A DNA stretch of 64,000 bases from Hygrophila difformis (lineage: Eukaryota > Streptophyta > Magnoliopsida > Lamiales > Acanthaceae). This document shows positions 1 through 10,552 of this stretch, piece after piece. How positions within the stretch are numbered: the stretch's first letter is position 1; each line of letters opens with the position of its first letter. The position numbers and the translations under genes are program-made. The notes beneath the pieces are model-generated. The model worked only from the letters and a program-made list of their open reading frames with translations, was not told where the DNA came from and searched no databases. Location of the stretch: assembly GCA_030278955.1 (NCBI GenBank), contig JAOANR010000003.1, positions 24,691,227-24,755,226 on the forward strand, in the 5' to 3' direction.

Positions 1-104
1 AAAAAAATGATTCAAAAAAAAAAGAGAAAAAGAAGAAAAGAAAAGAAAAAGAAAAGGAGAAAAATGTTGAGATCCATTCAACAAAAATAAATTCCAATTG
101 ACAA
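1..104. other. Left flank of the young gag-only element
   Basis: A-rich and purine-rich non-coding sequence. It ends in GACAA, which is repeated just after the element at 8223-8227, so 1-104 and 8228 onward were continuous before the insertion. From that continuity and the LTR plus primer site further right, I infer that this belongs to the 3' internal region of an Athila-like retrotransposon. No gene is visible. Confidence 0.6.
100..104. repeat. Target-site duplication GACAA, left copy
   Basis: The five bases GACAA sit immediately before the TG that opens the left LTR. The same five bases follow the terminal CA of the right LTR at 8223-8227. Five-base duplications are normal for gypsy-type integrases, so 105-8222 is one complete insertion. 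Confidence 0.93.
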
Positions 105-780
105 TGTAACACCCCGGATTTGATAACCCAGGCCGGGATGCCACCGCCACACCTCCTTAGCAAAACACGGTTTCTCCGAGCTTGCTAAAGAGATGCAAGG
201 CTAAAGGTGTTCGGAAAATTTTAAAAATAAGTCCGGAATTGATTAAAATAATAATGTAACATCATCCACACATGCAATAATAATAATAATAAATTTGCAG
301 CGGAAATTTAAAGATAGGGCCTACATGACCAAAGTCGGGTTAACAAGCCCGTATGCAAGTCATGTAAAATAAATAACTAAATGTCCAAAGTGATCCCCCG
401 ATGCATGATCATGCTCCGTACTCTGTAATAGAAAAAAAAAATAAACAACGGGTTTTATCAGTATATAAAATACTGAGTAAGTTAATCCCCAACGAAACAA
501 TTTAAGGGGTTACATGTGTTTAAATCCAAAGATTTCACTTTTCATGCATTAATTTAAAAATCCATATTTTATTCGCAGCGGAAAAACATGATTAATTTAT
601 TCAAGGGGAGAATACATAATTTAAGGACTTAATTTAAAAGCGTGATTTAAAAGCATAATTTAATGACGTAATTTAAATGCGTAATTTAAAGACATGGTAG
701 ATAAGATTTAAGCATAATTAACACTCACACAAGTCTTTTATAATTTATCCCGCAAACTAAGAAGAGGGCACCACACAAGG

Positions 781-1111
781 GAGATCACTAACGAGGCAAT
801 CTCAAAAATCATAATCAGTTAGCCGGTGAACCGGCGGCCGCAGCCATATCAGTATTGACTGCCGTTCTGGCTAGCCATGTATCTCGATTGCCATTTCGGC
901 AAGCCGTGTGTATCTAATGTCAATTTGACAGGCATGTATATCAACTGTCATCTGACAGGCCTTTCAAGCGGTTTCACTGCCACTCGGGCATGCCGTGTAT
1001 TTCTCATTGCCGTTTTGGCAGGCCATGTGCACAACTGCCGTTTTGGCATAATAAAGAGATCACTAACGAGGCAATCTCAGATAGTAGGGAGACCACTAAC
1101 GAGGCAGTCTC
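781..1111. repeat. Array of short stem-loops inside the LTR
   Basis: Two kinds of small inverted repeat are interleaved. Three 23-bp units (781-803, 1056-1078, 1089-1111) share the core CACTAACGAGGCA. Two have arms GAGAT/ATCTC and the third GAGAC/GTCTC, so paired bases changed together. Seven units about 30 bp apart form hairpins at 860-872, 888-902, 918-930, 945-958, 978-990, 1008-1020 and 1036-1048. Arms are TGCC/GGCA in most, but TGTCAA/TTGACA and CTGTCA/TGACAG in the third and fourth. The same array is in the other LTR at 5859-6189. Confidence 0.8.
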
Positions 1112-2509
1112 AAAATAATGATAGCATGAAGATCGGCTCAGCCTAGTGAACGGGATTTTTCGAAAGTTCGTATTTCAATGTTATCAAAATATTCGATGTC
1201 GCGTTTCATAGTTCGAGTTTTCTCAAGTTCGAAAAATCCGGTTCGAGGCAATTTACGCCTTTCTTAATTAAAAATTCATCTTTACACCAAAAATTCTGAA
1301 ATTTACACAGTAGCTCAAAAACACACACCCGAACAATTTTCATGTTTTAAGTTTTTGGAAATAAGGTTTCGAAGTGAGTCAAAATTTGAGTTCTTTACAA
1401 GGAATAATTTCTGTCTTAAAAACTGTTTTCGTCACAGGTTCGTGCAACGCCGATTAAAAATTCATTTCAAAACCAATCGATGTGAAATTTTTACAGTAAC
1501 TACACAACACTTTAAGGAACAACTTTTATGTTTTAAGAATTTGGAAATAATGAATTCTTGGTACTCAAAAATCGAGTGCAACTGACTGCATACTCATGGC
1601 CCTTAAAACGATTTCAAAACAGTTTTAAAAACTCGGCCGTTTGACATATCAAATGAAAACCAAAATCCGTGAAATTTTATATGCATAATCTAGACACAAT
1701 TATCTACAACTTTTGTTTAGGAATGCAAAGTTAAATCATTCGAAAAATGGGTGAAAAACATGCATCAAGTTGAATGAAGAAATCTGTCACAGTTTTAAAA
1801 CGTTCGGGTTGTCACAGAAAGTTTACGGTGGGATTTGGGATAGCAAAACTTAATGTCAACGGCTGAAATTTGGACACAAGATAGATAAAGGTGTTAGGAA
1901 CAACTTTTATGTTGAAAAGTTTTCGGTTTGAATTCCCGAAGGTCGAGTTTTTGGCGAGTCTTTAAAATTGGACGAAAATAGGGTTTTTGAAAACCGATTT
2001 TTGTTACAAGCCTATATCTCGAGATTTAAACAACAAACAACCACGAAAATTTGTGAGTAAGGTTTTAACTTAGTTAGAGAATAGGGTTGCTGGATTCGGT
2101 TTCCGGGCGTGCTAGGGTCACGACGAACGGCCAACTTCTCCGATCGCTTTTCGTTCGTTTTCCGACGTGAAATCGTAGTAAGGAAAAAGGGTTAGAATCC
2201 GAGTTTCTGAGACATATGGACGAACTAAAACTTTTTACAATAGCTTACCAAGAGTCTAGAGGGCAGGGCTTGGTTCCTTACGCCTCGTCGTCGCCGGAAT
2301 GTTCGCCGGAAAGTGGATTCGGAGGGATTTTGGACTTGGAGAGAAAATTGAGGGTGGAGGCTTGAGTGTTTCTGAAAACCTAGGGTTTGGGACACCCTAT
2401 TACCGTCCTATAGCCTTCCCTAAGGCTGGGATTCGGTTGCCATGGTTAGGGGTGTTGTTTTTGGCAAGAAAATCGCCATGGAAGGAAAGTTTACACTTTC
2501 AGCACTTCT

Positions 2510-2655
2510 GGCGCGCTGGTGACGCGCACCTAAGCTTTTGCCCGCGCGGAGCACGCGCGACCAGCCTGGAGTCGCGACGCCTCCGTCCGCGCGGTGGCCG
2601 CGCGGCGGCGCGCGGCGGGCGCGGGCCGGCCGGACCGGCCGGTTCGGCGGCTCGC
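2510..2655. other. GC-rich CpG-dense patch within the LTR
   Basis: About 145 bp of GCGCGC, GCCGCGCGG and GGCCGGCCGG-type sequence within an otherwise AT-rich LTR. The same patch is at ~7590-7737. A related LTR has a similar but weaker patch at 44170-44300, also a few hundred bases from its 5' end in sense orientation. A shared position suggests a conserved LTR module, perhaps the promoter or leader. No promoter motif can be assigned with confidence. Confidence 0.5.
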
Positions 2656-3140
2656 TTGCTCCGTCGGGTCTTTCCTTCTTTTCTCGATCGGGTTTCTATC
2701 CCCTACATTTTCGGTTCGACTTTTCGGGTCATTTCTGGGGTTACGATTCCTTTCTGAATTTTATTTTGACTCCAATGAATTTCATATTTGAAATCAAGAA
2801 TTCGTCGAGTTCGAATCCGTCGGCTTGAATTCGTCGTCCTGTGGCTCCCGTGAAATAATTTATCTAATTAAATTATTTCCGACTTCACGGGTTCTTGGAA
2901 TTAAAATTCTTTTCCTTCTTGAATTTAATTCCAATTCTTTTGGGATTAATCCATGGAATATCTTCGGGCTTCCTTTCCCTCTTTCATCCCATTTCGACTT
3001 GACCAAAATTTGGGTTCGAATTCTTTGAATTTATCGGTCACGCCATTTCCGAGCAATAATTTATTGTAATAAATTATTTTCTTCTCGGAAATAGATTTTA
3101 TTTCGTTTCTTTGGGCTTTGTAAAAACCCCGGGTATTACA

Positions 3141-3156
3141 GTCTACCCCCATTAAG
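3141..3156 (-). promoter_or_regulatory. Polypurine tract of the gag-only element
   Basis: On the minus strand AATGGGGGTAGAC immediately precedes the LTR start TGTAATACCCGGGG. This is the expected place and composition for the primer of plus-strand DNA synthesis. Confidence 0.8.
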
Positions 3157-3239
3157 AATCAACTTCGTCCCCGAAGTTGCGCCCTCGCTTTCTTTTGGGC
3201 TCAATTTAATGTTGGGGTATTTCCGTCTACTTTCCTTAA

Positions 3240-3345
3240 GGATAAACGTCTTCCACAAGAAATTTATTCCATTCCTTTGAACGTGAATTAAATTTCTCGG
3301 GTGTTACATCCTCTCCCCCTTAGGAATCAACTTCGTCCTCGAAGT
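3240..3345 (-). repeat. Relic second polypurine tract with an LTR start
   Basis: On the minus strand CCTAAGGGGGAGAGGA (3309-3324) is followed directly by an LTR-like start, TGTAACACCCGAGAAATTT (3308 downward). The stretch before each of the two tracts shares the phrase GACGAAGTTGATTC. The element thus ends with two tandem tract-to-LTR junctions, of which only the outer (3141) belongs to the present LTR. This looks like a recombination or template-switch scar between related elements. Confidence 0.6.
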
Positions 3346-3592
3346 TGGGCGTTAGCTCCTCGCGAGCTCGGACATTGTTTGGTTGCGTGATTGTATTAAT
3401 GTGTGTTGTTGTTTGCTATTATTTGGCTGAACCCAGAATTGAAATTTCCAAGTTGCCTACGTACCCTGTGAAGGGATCAAGTCATTACGTAGTTCAAAAT
3501 AATTTGAATTCGTTTATTTTTGATTGGATACAATTCTTAGAGTCGTACTCAAAAATAAATGCAGTTTGTCGATGCTTGAAAACTTCTTACGG

Positions 3593-4648
3593 TTACTTGG
3601 GCCGAGTGGTCACGTCCTCTCTCCTGTTTATGTTTTCTATTCGCGTCCGACAGTCACGCAGCTGATGACCATGTCGACCGCACCGAAGGCATGCTCCTGG
3701 CTGAGGGCATCCTCTCGCATAGTGTGGTTTACCACACTTTGGACATGGTGGCGCATAGTCACCATGGTTGAAGACTATCCCCTTGTTTCGTCCATTGTCG
3801 TTTTGATGTGGTTGGTTCGAGTTTCTACGGACATGGTCCTTATTCCTCTTGTATCCTCCTTGTGGTCCTTGGTTAGTCCCATCTACCGATTTTCGTTTCA
3901 GTCCTTGAACTCGTGCAACCGCTACTGCACGATCATACATAGCTTGTAGGTCAGGGTAGTGCTCACCCGTGATCACCTCTCTAATGGATAGGTTCAGTCC
4001 CAACTCGAACTTCTGTGCCTTCTCTACATCAGTTGGCACCAGTCTCGGTGCGAACCGCACCAACTCCTTGAAACGGTTATAGTATTCTTGGACCGTTTTT
4101 CCTCCTTGCCTCAGTGTCAGAAATTCCTCATACATAGCACCCTTCGTGCTCATGGGATAAAAATGATCCCTAAGCAGATCCGTGAATTCTGACCATGTGT
4201 AGGGCTCGTCGTACTCTGCACGTTTCCCTTGGGTGACTTGCCACCAATCATCCGCCTCGCCTCCTAGGTAGTATGAAGCTACGTGAACCTTTTCCCCGTC
4301 GGGACACTTTACGGCGTTCAACAGCTTGTCGAACGTCCGTATCCATTCCTCTAGCTGAGCCGGGTCCTCTTCGCCGGCGTAGTGGGGTGGTTGGTAAGGG
4401 TTTACCAAGGCTAAGTAGTTGACCCGGGTTACCGGTGGTGGTACACCCGCTTGTGCACGTTGCACTTCAGCATTTCCTAATACTACGAGAACTTCCTCGA
4501 CAGTCCTTAGACGCTCATCCATATTGTTGGGAACATGAGGCACTCGCCCTCCTATGTTCTGAGGGATCTCATTATTGTTCGGTGTGTTGGGGAGGTCAGC
4601 GTTAGTGTTGTTTGGGATTTCCTTTCTCGATTTTCCCTTAGGTGCCAT
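3593..4648 (-). CDS. Retrotransposon Gag protein with two zinc knuckles
   Basis: A 351-aa uninterrupted ORF beginning MAPKGKSRKEI. The middle (about residues 95-255) reads as a Retrotrans_gag-type capsid domain, with motifs LEEWIRTFDKLL, GGEADDWW and VQEYYNRFKELVRFAPR. Two zinc knuckles follow: CPKCGKPHYARGC at about residues 302-314, spaced CX2CX3HX4C and so one residue short of the canonical form, and CLRCGRHGHQLRDC at 320-333, a canonical CX2CX4HX4C. The protein would form the virus-like particle and bind the element's RNA. The start is the first ATG after the primer site. The ORF stops after RPK, and ~450 bp of non-coding sequence follows before the LTR. Being intact in a young element, it may still be expressed. 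Confidence 0.88.
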   Translation of the reverse strand: MAPKGKSRKEIPNNTNADLPNTPNNNEIPQNIGGRVPHVPNNMDERLRTVEEVLVVLGNAEVQRAQAGVPPPVTRVNYLALVNPYQPPHYAGEEDPAQLEEWIRTFDKLLNAVKCPDGEKVHVASYYLGGEADDWWQVTQGKRAEYDEPYTWSEFTDLLRDHFYPMSTKGAMYEEFLTLRQGGKTVQEYYNRFKELVRFAPRLVPTDVEKAQKFELGLNLSIREVITGEHYPDLQAMYDRAVAVARVQGLKRKSVDGTNQGPQGGYKRNKDHVRRNSNQPHQNDNGRNKGIVFNHGDYAPPCPKCGKPHYARGCPQPGACLRCGRHGHQLRDCRTRIENINRREDVTTRPK

Positions 4649-5164
4649 TCTCTGTTATCAACGCACGTGAAGATGAGTTTCTAATCTAAGGCAAGTTAGC
4701 GTTCAAGAAAATCTATAAGGTAGGATTGGAAAGAGGTAATAGATAGGAGAATGCTAAACTTAGGTGATCAAATTATAAGACTGAGGCAGAATTAGTTTAA
4801 AGCAAACGCTTCTAAGTCAAGGTCATGACCAATTTGAAGGTAAGAGTTTTGACACTGTTAATTCACATAAAAAAAATTAGCGCGATATTCATGTATGTAT
4901 GTATGCGAATGCATGTATGCTTTATACAATGCTACCCCAACCCCGAAAAATATTTTCGTGACTTTAAAAACTTTTTGGAAAAATTTCTATGCGTATGTAA
5001 ATATTTCCCATGGGTTTCAAATAAACTTTGTTCCATGGAAACAAAACTTAAAATTTAAATAATAATAATGGTACTTAAAAATTTTAAAATAATATTAATA
5101 TTTGTTTAAAAATCTTGGGCCTCTATATTGGCCAAAATAATAATAATAATTTAAAAATATTTCC

Positions 5165-5178
5165 GGGCTCTGATACCA
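5165..5178 (-). promoter_or_regulatory. Primer-binding site, initiator tRNA-Met type
   Basis: Read on the minus strand, TGGTATCAGAGCCC begins three bases after the end of the right LTR. TGGTATCAGAGC is the classical complement of the plant initiator tRNA-Met 3' end used by many gypsy and copia elements. It fixes the right LTR as the 5' LTR. Confidence 0.92.
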
Positions 5179-5181
5179 CTT

Positions 5182-8100
5182 TGTAACACCCCGGATTTGA
5201 TAACCCAGGCCGGGATGCCACCGCCACACCTCCTTAGCAAAACACGGTTTCTCCGAGCTTGCTAAAGAGATGCAAGGCTAAAGGTGTTCGGAAAATTTTA
5301 AAAATAAGTCCGGAATTGATTAAAATAATAATGTAACATCATCCACACATGCAATAATAATAATAATAAATTTGCAGCGGAAATTTAAAGATAGGGCCTA
5401 CATGACCAAAGTCGGGTTAACAAGCCCGTATGCAAGTCATGTAAAATAAATAACTAAATGTCCAAAGTGATCCCCCGATGCATGATCATGCTCCGTACTC
5501 TGTAATAGAAAAAAAAAAATAAACAACGGGTTTTATCAGTATATAAAATACTGAGTAAGTTAATCCCCAACGAAACAATTTAAGGGGTTACATGTGTTTA
5601 AATCCAAAGATTTCACTTTTCATGCATTAATTTAAAAATCCATATTTTATTCGCAGCGGAAAAACATGATTAATTTATTCAAGGGGAGAATACATAATTT
5701 AAGGACTTAATTTAAAAGCGTGATTTAAAAGCATAATTTAATGACGTAATTTAAATGCGTAATTTAAAGACATGGTAGATAAGATTTAAGCATAATTAAC
5801 ACTCACACAAGTCTTTTATAATTTATCCCGCAAACTAAGAAGAGGGCACCACACAAGGGAGATCACTAACGAGGCAATCTCAAAAATCATAATCAGTTAG
5901 CCGGTGAACCGGCGGCCGCAGCCATATCAGTATTGACTGCCGTTCTGGCTAGCCATGTATCTCGATTGCCATTTCGGCAAGCCGTGTGTATCTACTGTCA
6001 ATTTGACAGGCATGTATATCAACTGTCATCTGACAGGCCTTTCAAGCGGTTTCACTGCCACTCGGGCAGGCCGTGTATTTCTCACTGCCGTTTTGGCAGG
6101 CCATGTGCACAACTGCCGTTTTGGCATAATAAAGAGATCACTAACGAGGCAATCTCAGATAGTAGGGAGACCACTAACGAGGCAGTCTCAAAATAATGAT
6201 AGCATGAAGATCGGCTCAGCCTAGTGAACAGGATTTTTCGAAAGTTCGTATTTCAATGTTATCAAAATATTTGATGTCGCGTTTCATAGTTCGAGTTTTC
6301 TCAAGTTCGAAAAATCCGGTTCGAGGCAATTTACGCCTTTCTTAATTAAAAATTCATCTTTACACCAAAAATTCTGAAATTTACACAGTAGCTCAAAAAC
6401 ACACACCCGAACAACTTTCATGTTTTAAGTTTTTGGAAATAAGGTTTCGAAGTGAGTCAAAATTTGAGTTCTTTACAAGGAATAATTTCTGTCTTAAAAA
6501 CTGTTTTCGTCACAGGTTCGTGCAACGCCGATTAAAAATTCATTTCAAAACCAATCGATGTGAAATTTTTACAGTAACTACACAACACGTTAAGGAACAA
6601 CTTTTATGTTTTAAGAATTTGGAAATAATGAATTCTTGGTACTCAAAAATCGAGTGCAACTCACTGCATACTCATGGCCCTTAAAACGATTTCAAAACAG
6701 TTTTAAAAACTCGGCCGTTTGACATATCAAATGAAAACCAAAATCCGTGAAATTTTATATGCATAATCTAGACACAATTATCTACAACTTTTGTTTAGGA
6801 ATGCAAAGTTAAATCATTCAAAAAATGGGTGAAAAACATGCATCAAGTTGAATGAAGAAATCTGTCACAGTTTTAAAACGTTCGGGTTGTCACAGAAAGT
6901 TTACGGCGGGATTTGGGATAGCAAACCTTAATGTCAACGGCTGAAATTTGGACACAAGATAGATAAAGGTGTTAGGAACAACTTTTATGTTGAAAAGTTT
7001 TCGGTTTGAATTCCCGAAGGTCGAGTTTTTGGCGAGTCTTTAAAATTGGACGAAAATAGGGTTTTTGAAAACCGATTTTTGTTACAAGCCTATATCTCGA
7101 GATTTAAATAACAAACAACCACGAAAATTTGTGAGTAAGGTTTTAACTTACTTAGTTAGAGAATAGAGTCGCTGGATTTGGTTTCCGGGCGTCCTAGGGT
7201 CACGACGAACGGCCAACTTCTCCGATCGCTTTTCGTTCGTTTTCTAACGTGAAATCGTAGTAAGGAAAAAGGGTTAGAATCCGAGTTTCTGAGACATATG
7301 GACGAACTAAAACTTTTTACAATAGCTTACCAAGAGTCTAGAGGGCAGGGCTTGGTTCCTTACGCCTCGTCGTCGCCGGAATGTTCGCCGGAAAGTGGAT
7401 TCGGAGGGATTTTGGACTTGGAGAGAAAATTGAGGGTGGAGGCTTGAGTGTTTCTGAAAACCTAGGGTTTGGGAAACCCTATTACCGTCCTATAGCCTTC
7501 CCTAAGGCTGGGATTCGGTTGCCATGGTTAGGGGTGTTGTTTTTGGCAAGAAAATCGCCATGGAAGGAAAGTTTACACTTTCAGCACCTCTGGCGCGCTG
7601 GTGACGCGCACCTAAGCTTTTGCCCGCGCGGAGCACGCGCGACCAGCCTGGAGTCGCGACGCCTCCGTCCGCGCGGTGGCCGCGCGGCGGCGCGCGGCGG
7701 GCGCGGGCCGGCCGGACCGGCCGGTTCGGCGGCTCGCTTGCTCCGTCGGGTCTTTCCTTCTTTTCTCGATCGGGTTTCTATCCCCTACGTTTTCGGTTCG
7801 ACTTTTCGGGTCATTTCTGGGGTTACGATTCCTTTCTGAATTTTATTTTGACTCCAATGAATTTCATATTTGAAATCAAGAATTCGTCGAGTTCGAATCC
7901 GTCGGCTTGAATTCGTCGTCCTGTGGCTCCCGTGCAATAATTTATCTAATTAAATTATTTCCGACTTCACGGGTTCTTGGAATTAAAATTCTTTTCCTTC
8001 TTGAATTTAATTCCAATTCTTTTGGGATTAATCCATGGAATATCTTCGGGCTTCCTTTCCCTCTTTCATCCCATTTCGACTTGACCAAAATTTGGGTTCG

Positions 8101-8222
8101 AATTCTTTGAATTTATCGGTCACGCCATTTCCGAGCAATAATTTATTGTAATAAATTATTTTCTTCTCGGAAATAGATTTTATTTCGTTTCTTTGGGCGT
8201 TGTAAAAACCCCGGGTATTACA
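5182..8222 (-). repeat. 5' LTR of the gag-only element
   Basis: A 3,041-bp copy of the LTR at 105-3140. It includes the stem-loop array (5859-6189) and the GC-rich patch (~7590-7737). It ends TATTACA at 8222, just before the GACAA target duplication. Confidence 0.93.
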
Positions 8223-8227
8223 GACAA
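8223..8227. repeat. Target-site duplication GACAA, right copy
   Basis: Matches 100-104 exactly and closes the insertion. Confidence 0.93.
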
Positions 8228-9214
8228 AGCAAATTAGATATAGTCTAATGTCATGCAATTGAAAAGAAAAACAAAAGAAAATAAAAGTATTGATGATCAT
8301 AGATTTTAAATAAAAACATGCCAAGTTAAGGTGGAATGGAGTCGTGCCACTTTTTTTAGCCCAATAATTCTCTTCCATACCGATGTTACAACCGTATGCC
8401 CCGTTATAACCCTGAATAAGACCTCGGGATCTCGATTTGAGGAAATGAGTAGGTGGCGAGTTGGTCTAATTGCAAGCTTATGGGATAATTTAATTGAATT
8501 TGATTATGAGCGTTAATGTTCAAAATCCAATTTGAGAGTGAGTGAAATTTCCGTTTCTACTATATGTGAGGCTTTGTTTTGATTGATCAATGTTCATGTC
8601 ATGCTTGAATTCAAGAATTAAAGCAATGAGTTTTTCTAAACATATATTCAAGAAAAATTAACAATAATGATTGATTTGTATGCCTATTCAAGTGAAAAGC
8701 ATCATTTCATTAAACACTGCAATCAAGAGAGTTTAATACTTGTAATTTTGATTATCTTATCCCAATATAAAAAGAATGAAATTTTTGAAGCCACACAAAT
8801 GGATTGAATGTGCAGAGTCCTTGCTCTTAGGAACATTGACTCTGACTGCTCGGTGACGATCAGTATTAAATGTGAGGATGTTGATAATGGCCAAAATTGT
8901 CCATTATTTCCAATCCATTTCCGTGTCTGAGACGGACATTTTGATCGCATTCCCATCTTATTTTAATAAGAAAGCAGTTGAATTCGACAAATTAATGCGA
9001 GTTTGTAAAAAACAATAAGCTGGTAATGAAAACACAAAAATATGCAATTTTAATTGCATTTGTGTTAGAAAAATCCAAAAACATGAAAAAAGGAAAAAGA
9101 AAAGAAAAAGGAATGAAAAAGATGGGCAAAAGAATAAAATAGCCCACGAAAATCAAAAAGATGGGAAAAAGAATGAAAAACCCACAAAAAAAAAAGAAAT
9201 TTTTGGCCAAGTGT
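8228..9214. other. Non-coding 3' internal region of an Athila-like element
   Basis: AT-rich sequence with no convincing ORF, ending in adenine- and purine-rich runs (about 9080-9205) like those found before the 3' LTR of Athila and Tat elements. It continues from 1-104. The assignment rests on position before the LTR-like block and on the primer site at 13523, not on a coding domain. Confidence 0.4.
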
Positions 9215-9221
9215 TGAAAGG

Positions 9222-9560
9222 CAATTCAATCTAGGCAATTCGGTCTACACCGAATTGCCCATATAGACCGAATTGCTGAAGAATAAAGAAGAACAATAGA
9301 CAAAGTGTTGAGAGGAAAAGCAAGATACCCAATTCGGTCTATGCAATTCGGTTTACACCAAATTAATTGCATAGACCGAATTGATTCAAGACAAGGAAGC
9401 CAAGCATGAGACCATGAGCAATTCGACACAATCAATTCGGTCTACACTATACCGAATTGATATTGAAGACCACATCCCAGCCAAAGATCAAGAAAGAAAA
9501 ACTTCAAGCAATTCGATGTCCACCAATTCGGTCTATACCGAATTGCATGTGGAGACCGAA
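9222..9560. repeat. Upstream palindrome array (AATTCGGTCTA family)
   Basis: Repeated inverted pairs of CAATTCGGT and ACCGAATTG. Clear hairpins are 9236-9257 (9-bp arms, 4-base loop), 9330-9383 (perfect 19-bp arms, 16-base loop), 9431-9461 (11-bp arms) and 9524-9545 (9-bp arms). Single half-sites fill the gaps, for example at 9265 and 9553. All lie within 450 bp upstream of a TATA box. Confidence 0.85.
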
Positions 9561-9657
9561 TTAAATTCAAAATACATCCAGATGAAGCTGAGGAGCATGT
9601 GGAAAAAGCATGCCATTGCTAATGGGCTCTGATGGGCCTAAGGTTTTGAAGAACAAG

Positions 9658-9665
9658 TATAAAAG
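9658..9665 (+). promoter_or_regulatory. Probable TATA box of the Athila-like LTR
   Basis: TATAAAAG preceded by a TGGGCCTA motif at about 9634 and followed by a leader-like A/C-rich stretch. It lies ~440 bp inside the proposed LTR, which suits the U3/R boundary. The assignment rests on motif and position only. Confidence 0.55.
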
Positions 9666-10552
9666 CCAATTCTCACCAACACTGAAGATATCTCAGAACA
9701 CAGAATACAGTTCCAACCCTAATACTTGGAGAGGACAAGGGGTACCAAGTTCTTCACCCCTTAAGGGTTAGGTAGGTAGATTATTTAGATTATTTTTATG
9801 CACTTTAGATTAGTTTTTGCTGCTTTGATATTAGTTTAATTTGTAAAGTTGTTACTACCACTTAGAGTAGCCATTTTCCATATTTTTAACATGCTTTGTA
9901 GTTAGGATGAACCCAGCCTTCAATCTAATGATGGTTTTGGGTTATTTATTTTGCTTTCAAGTGTTTAATACAAAGAAAATTTCCAGAAATGGATTTTGGC
10001 TCATGTGTTTCACACTCTTTAAATGCTTTCTTTAGCAATAAATATGGTAGAATGAATGTTTGTTCCAACTAGGTTACATTTAATATGTTTCTAGTTGGCT
10101 TTCATTCTTAATAAATGTATGTCAAGTGGATTTTTGGTGTGTCTTTTATGCCTTAGAGCTCAAATAAGTGTTCTTAGGTGTTTAGATAATTTAGGCTTCT
10201 TAGAAATAGGTTTACATGCTTTATTTTAATTTCCTTGCTTAGATTTCTTGTTTATGTTGCCTTAGATAATTTAAGTGTTCTTATTCTTTTATGCATGATG
10301 TTCTTAGAATTATAGTTGTTTTAGGTTATTTAATCTTTGAATCATTTGTTTGTAGCTTTAGGTTTTACTCATGCTTTTATCCACTGAACATGCATAATTA
10401 TGGATAACCACAAAATATTTACAAGTATGGCTGCGAGATGACATTGATGTGAAATGAGTGATGGGGTCAATCCCATCTATCATAAACCACATCAACTTAG
10501 AAACCGCAGTGATATTTGTAAACATAAAAATACACATGTGAAAAATGGCATG

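Larger units (their letters stand above)
105..3140 (-). repeat. 3' LTR of the gag-only element
   Basis: A 3,036-bp LTR that opens TGTAACACCCCGG and closes CCCGGGTATTACA on the plus strand, giving TG...CA ends with short inverted repeats. It is nearly identical to 5182-8222. The right copy carries a 4-bp insertion in the stretch matching ~2070. Several medium-sized reading frames occur in both copies, but they overlap each other in different frames and match nothing I recognise, so I treat the LTR as non-coding. Confidence 0.93.
105..8222 (-). mobile_element. Complete non-autonomous Tekay-like LTR retrotransposon, gag only, with ~3-kb LTRs
   Basis: An 8.1-kb element reading on the minus strand. 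It has two LTRs (105-3140 and 5182-8222), a perfect 5-bp target duplication, an initiator-Met-type primer site next to the right LTR, a purine tract next to the left LTR, and a single gag ORF. There is no protease, reverse transcriptase, RNase H or integrase in its 2.0-kb interior. By eye the LTRs differ at about two dozen positions plus small indels over ~3,040 bp (under 1%), so the insertion is young. The layout fits terminal-repeat retrotransposons with a gag domain (TR-GAG). The LTR ends (TGTAACACCCCGG and CCCGGGTATTACA) and similarity to the two fragments at 43909-49333 suggest that Tekay-type chromoviruses supply the missing enzymes. Confidence 0.9.

Noticed and set aside
877..1146. 89-aa frame over the stem-loop array
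   Set aside because: The frame follows the repeat units and has no domain. The hairpin reading explains the sequence better.
2299..3028. Overlapping 65-152 aa frames in the LTR, repeated at 7381-8110
   Set aside because: They overlap each other in different frames, match no domain, and exist only because the GC-rich patch lacks stops.
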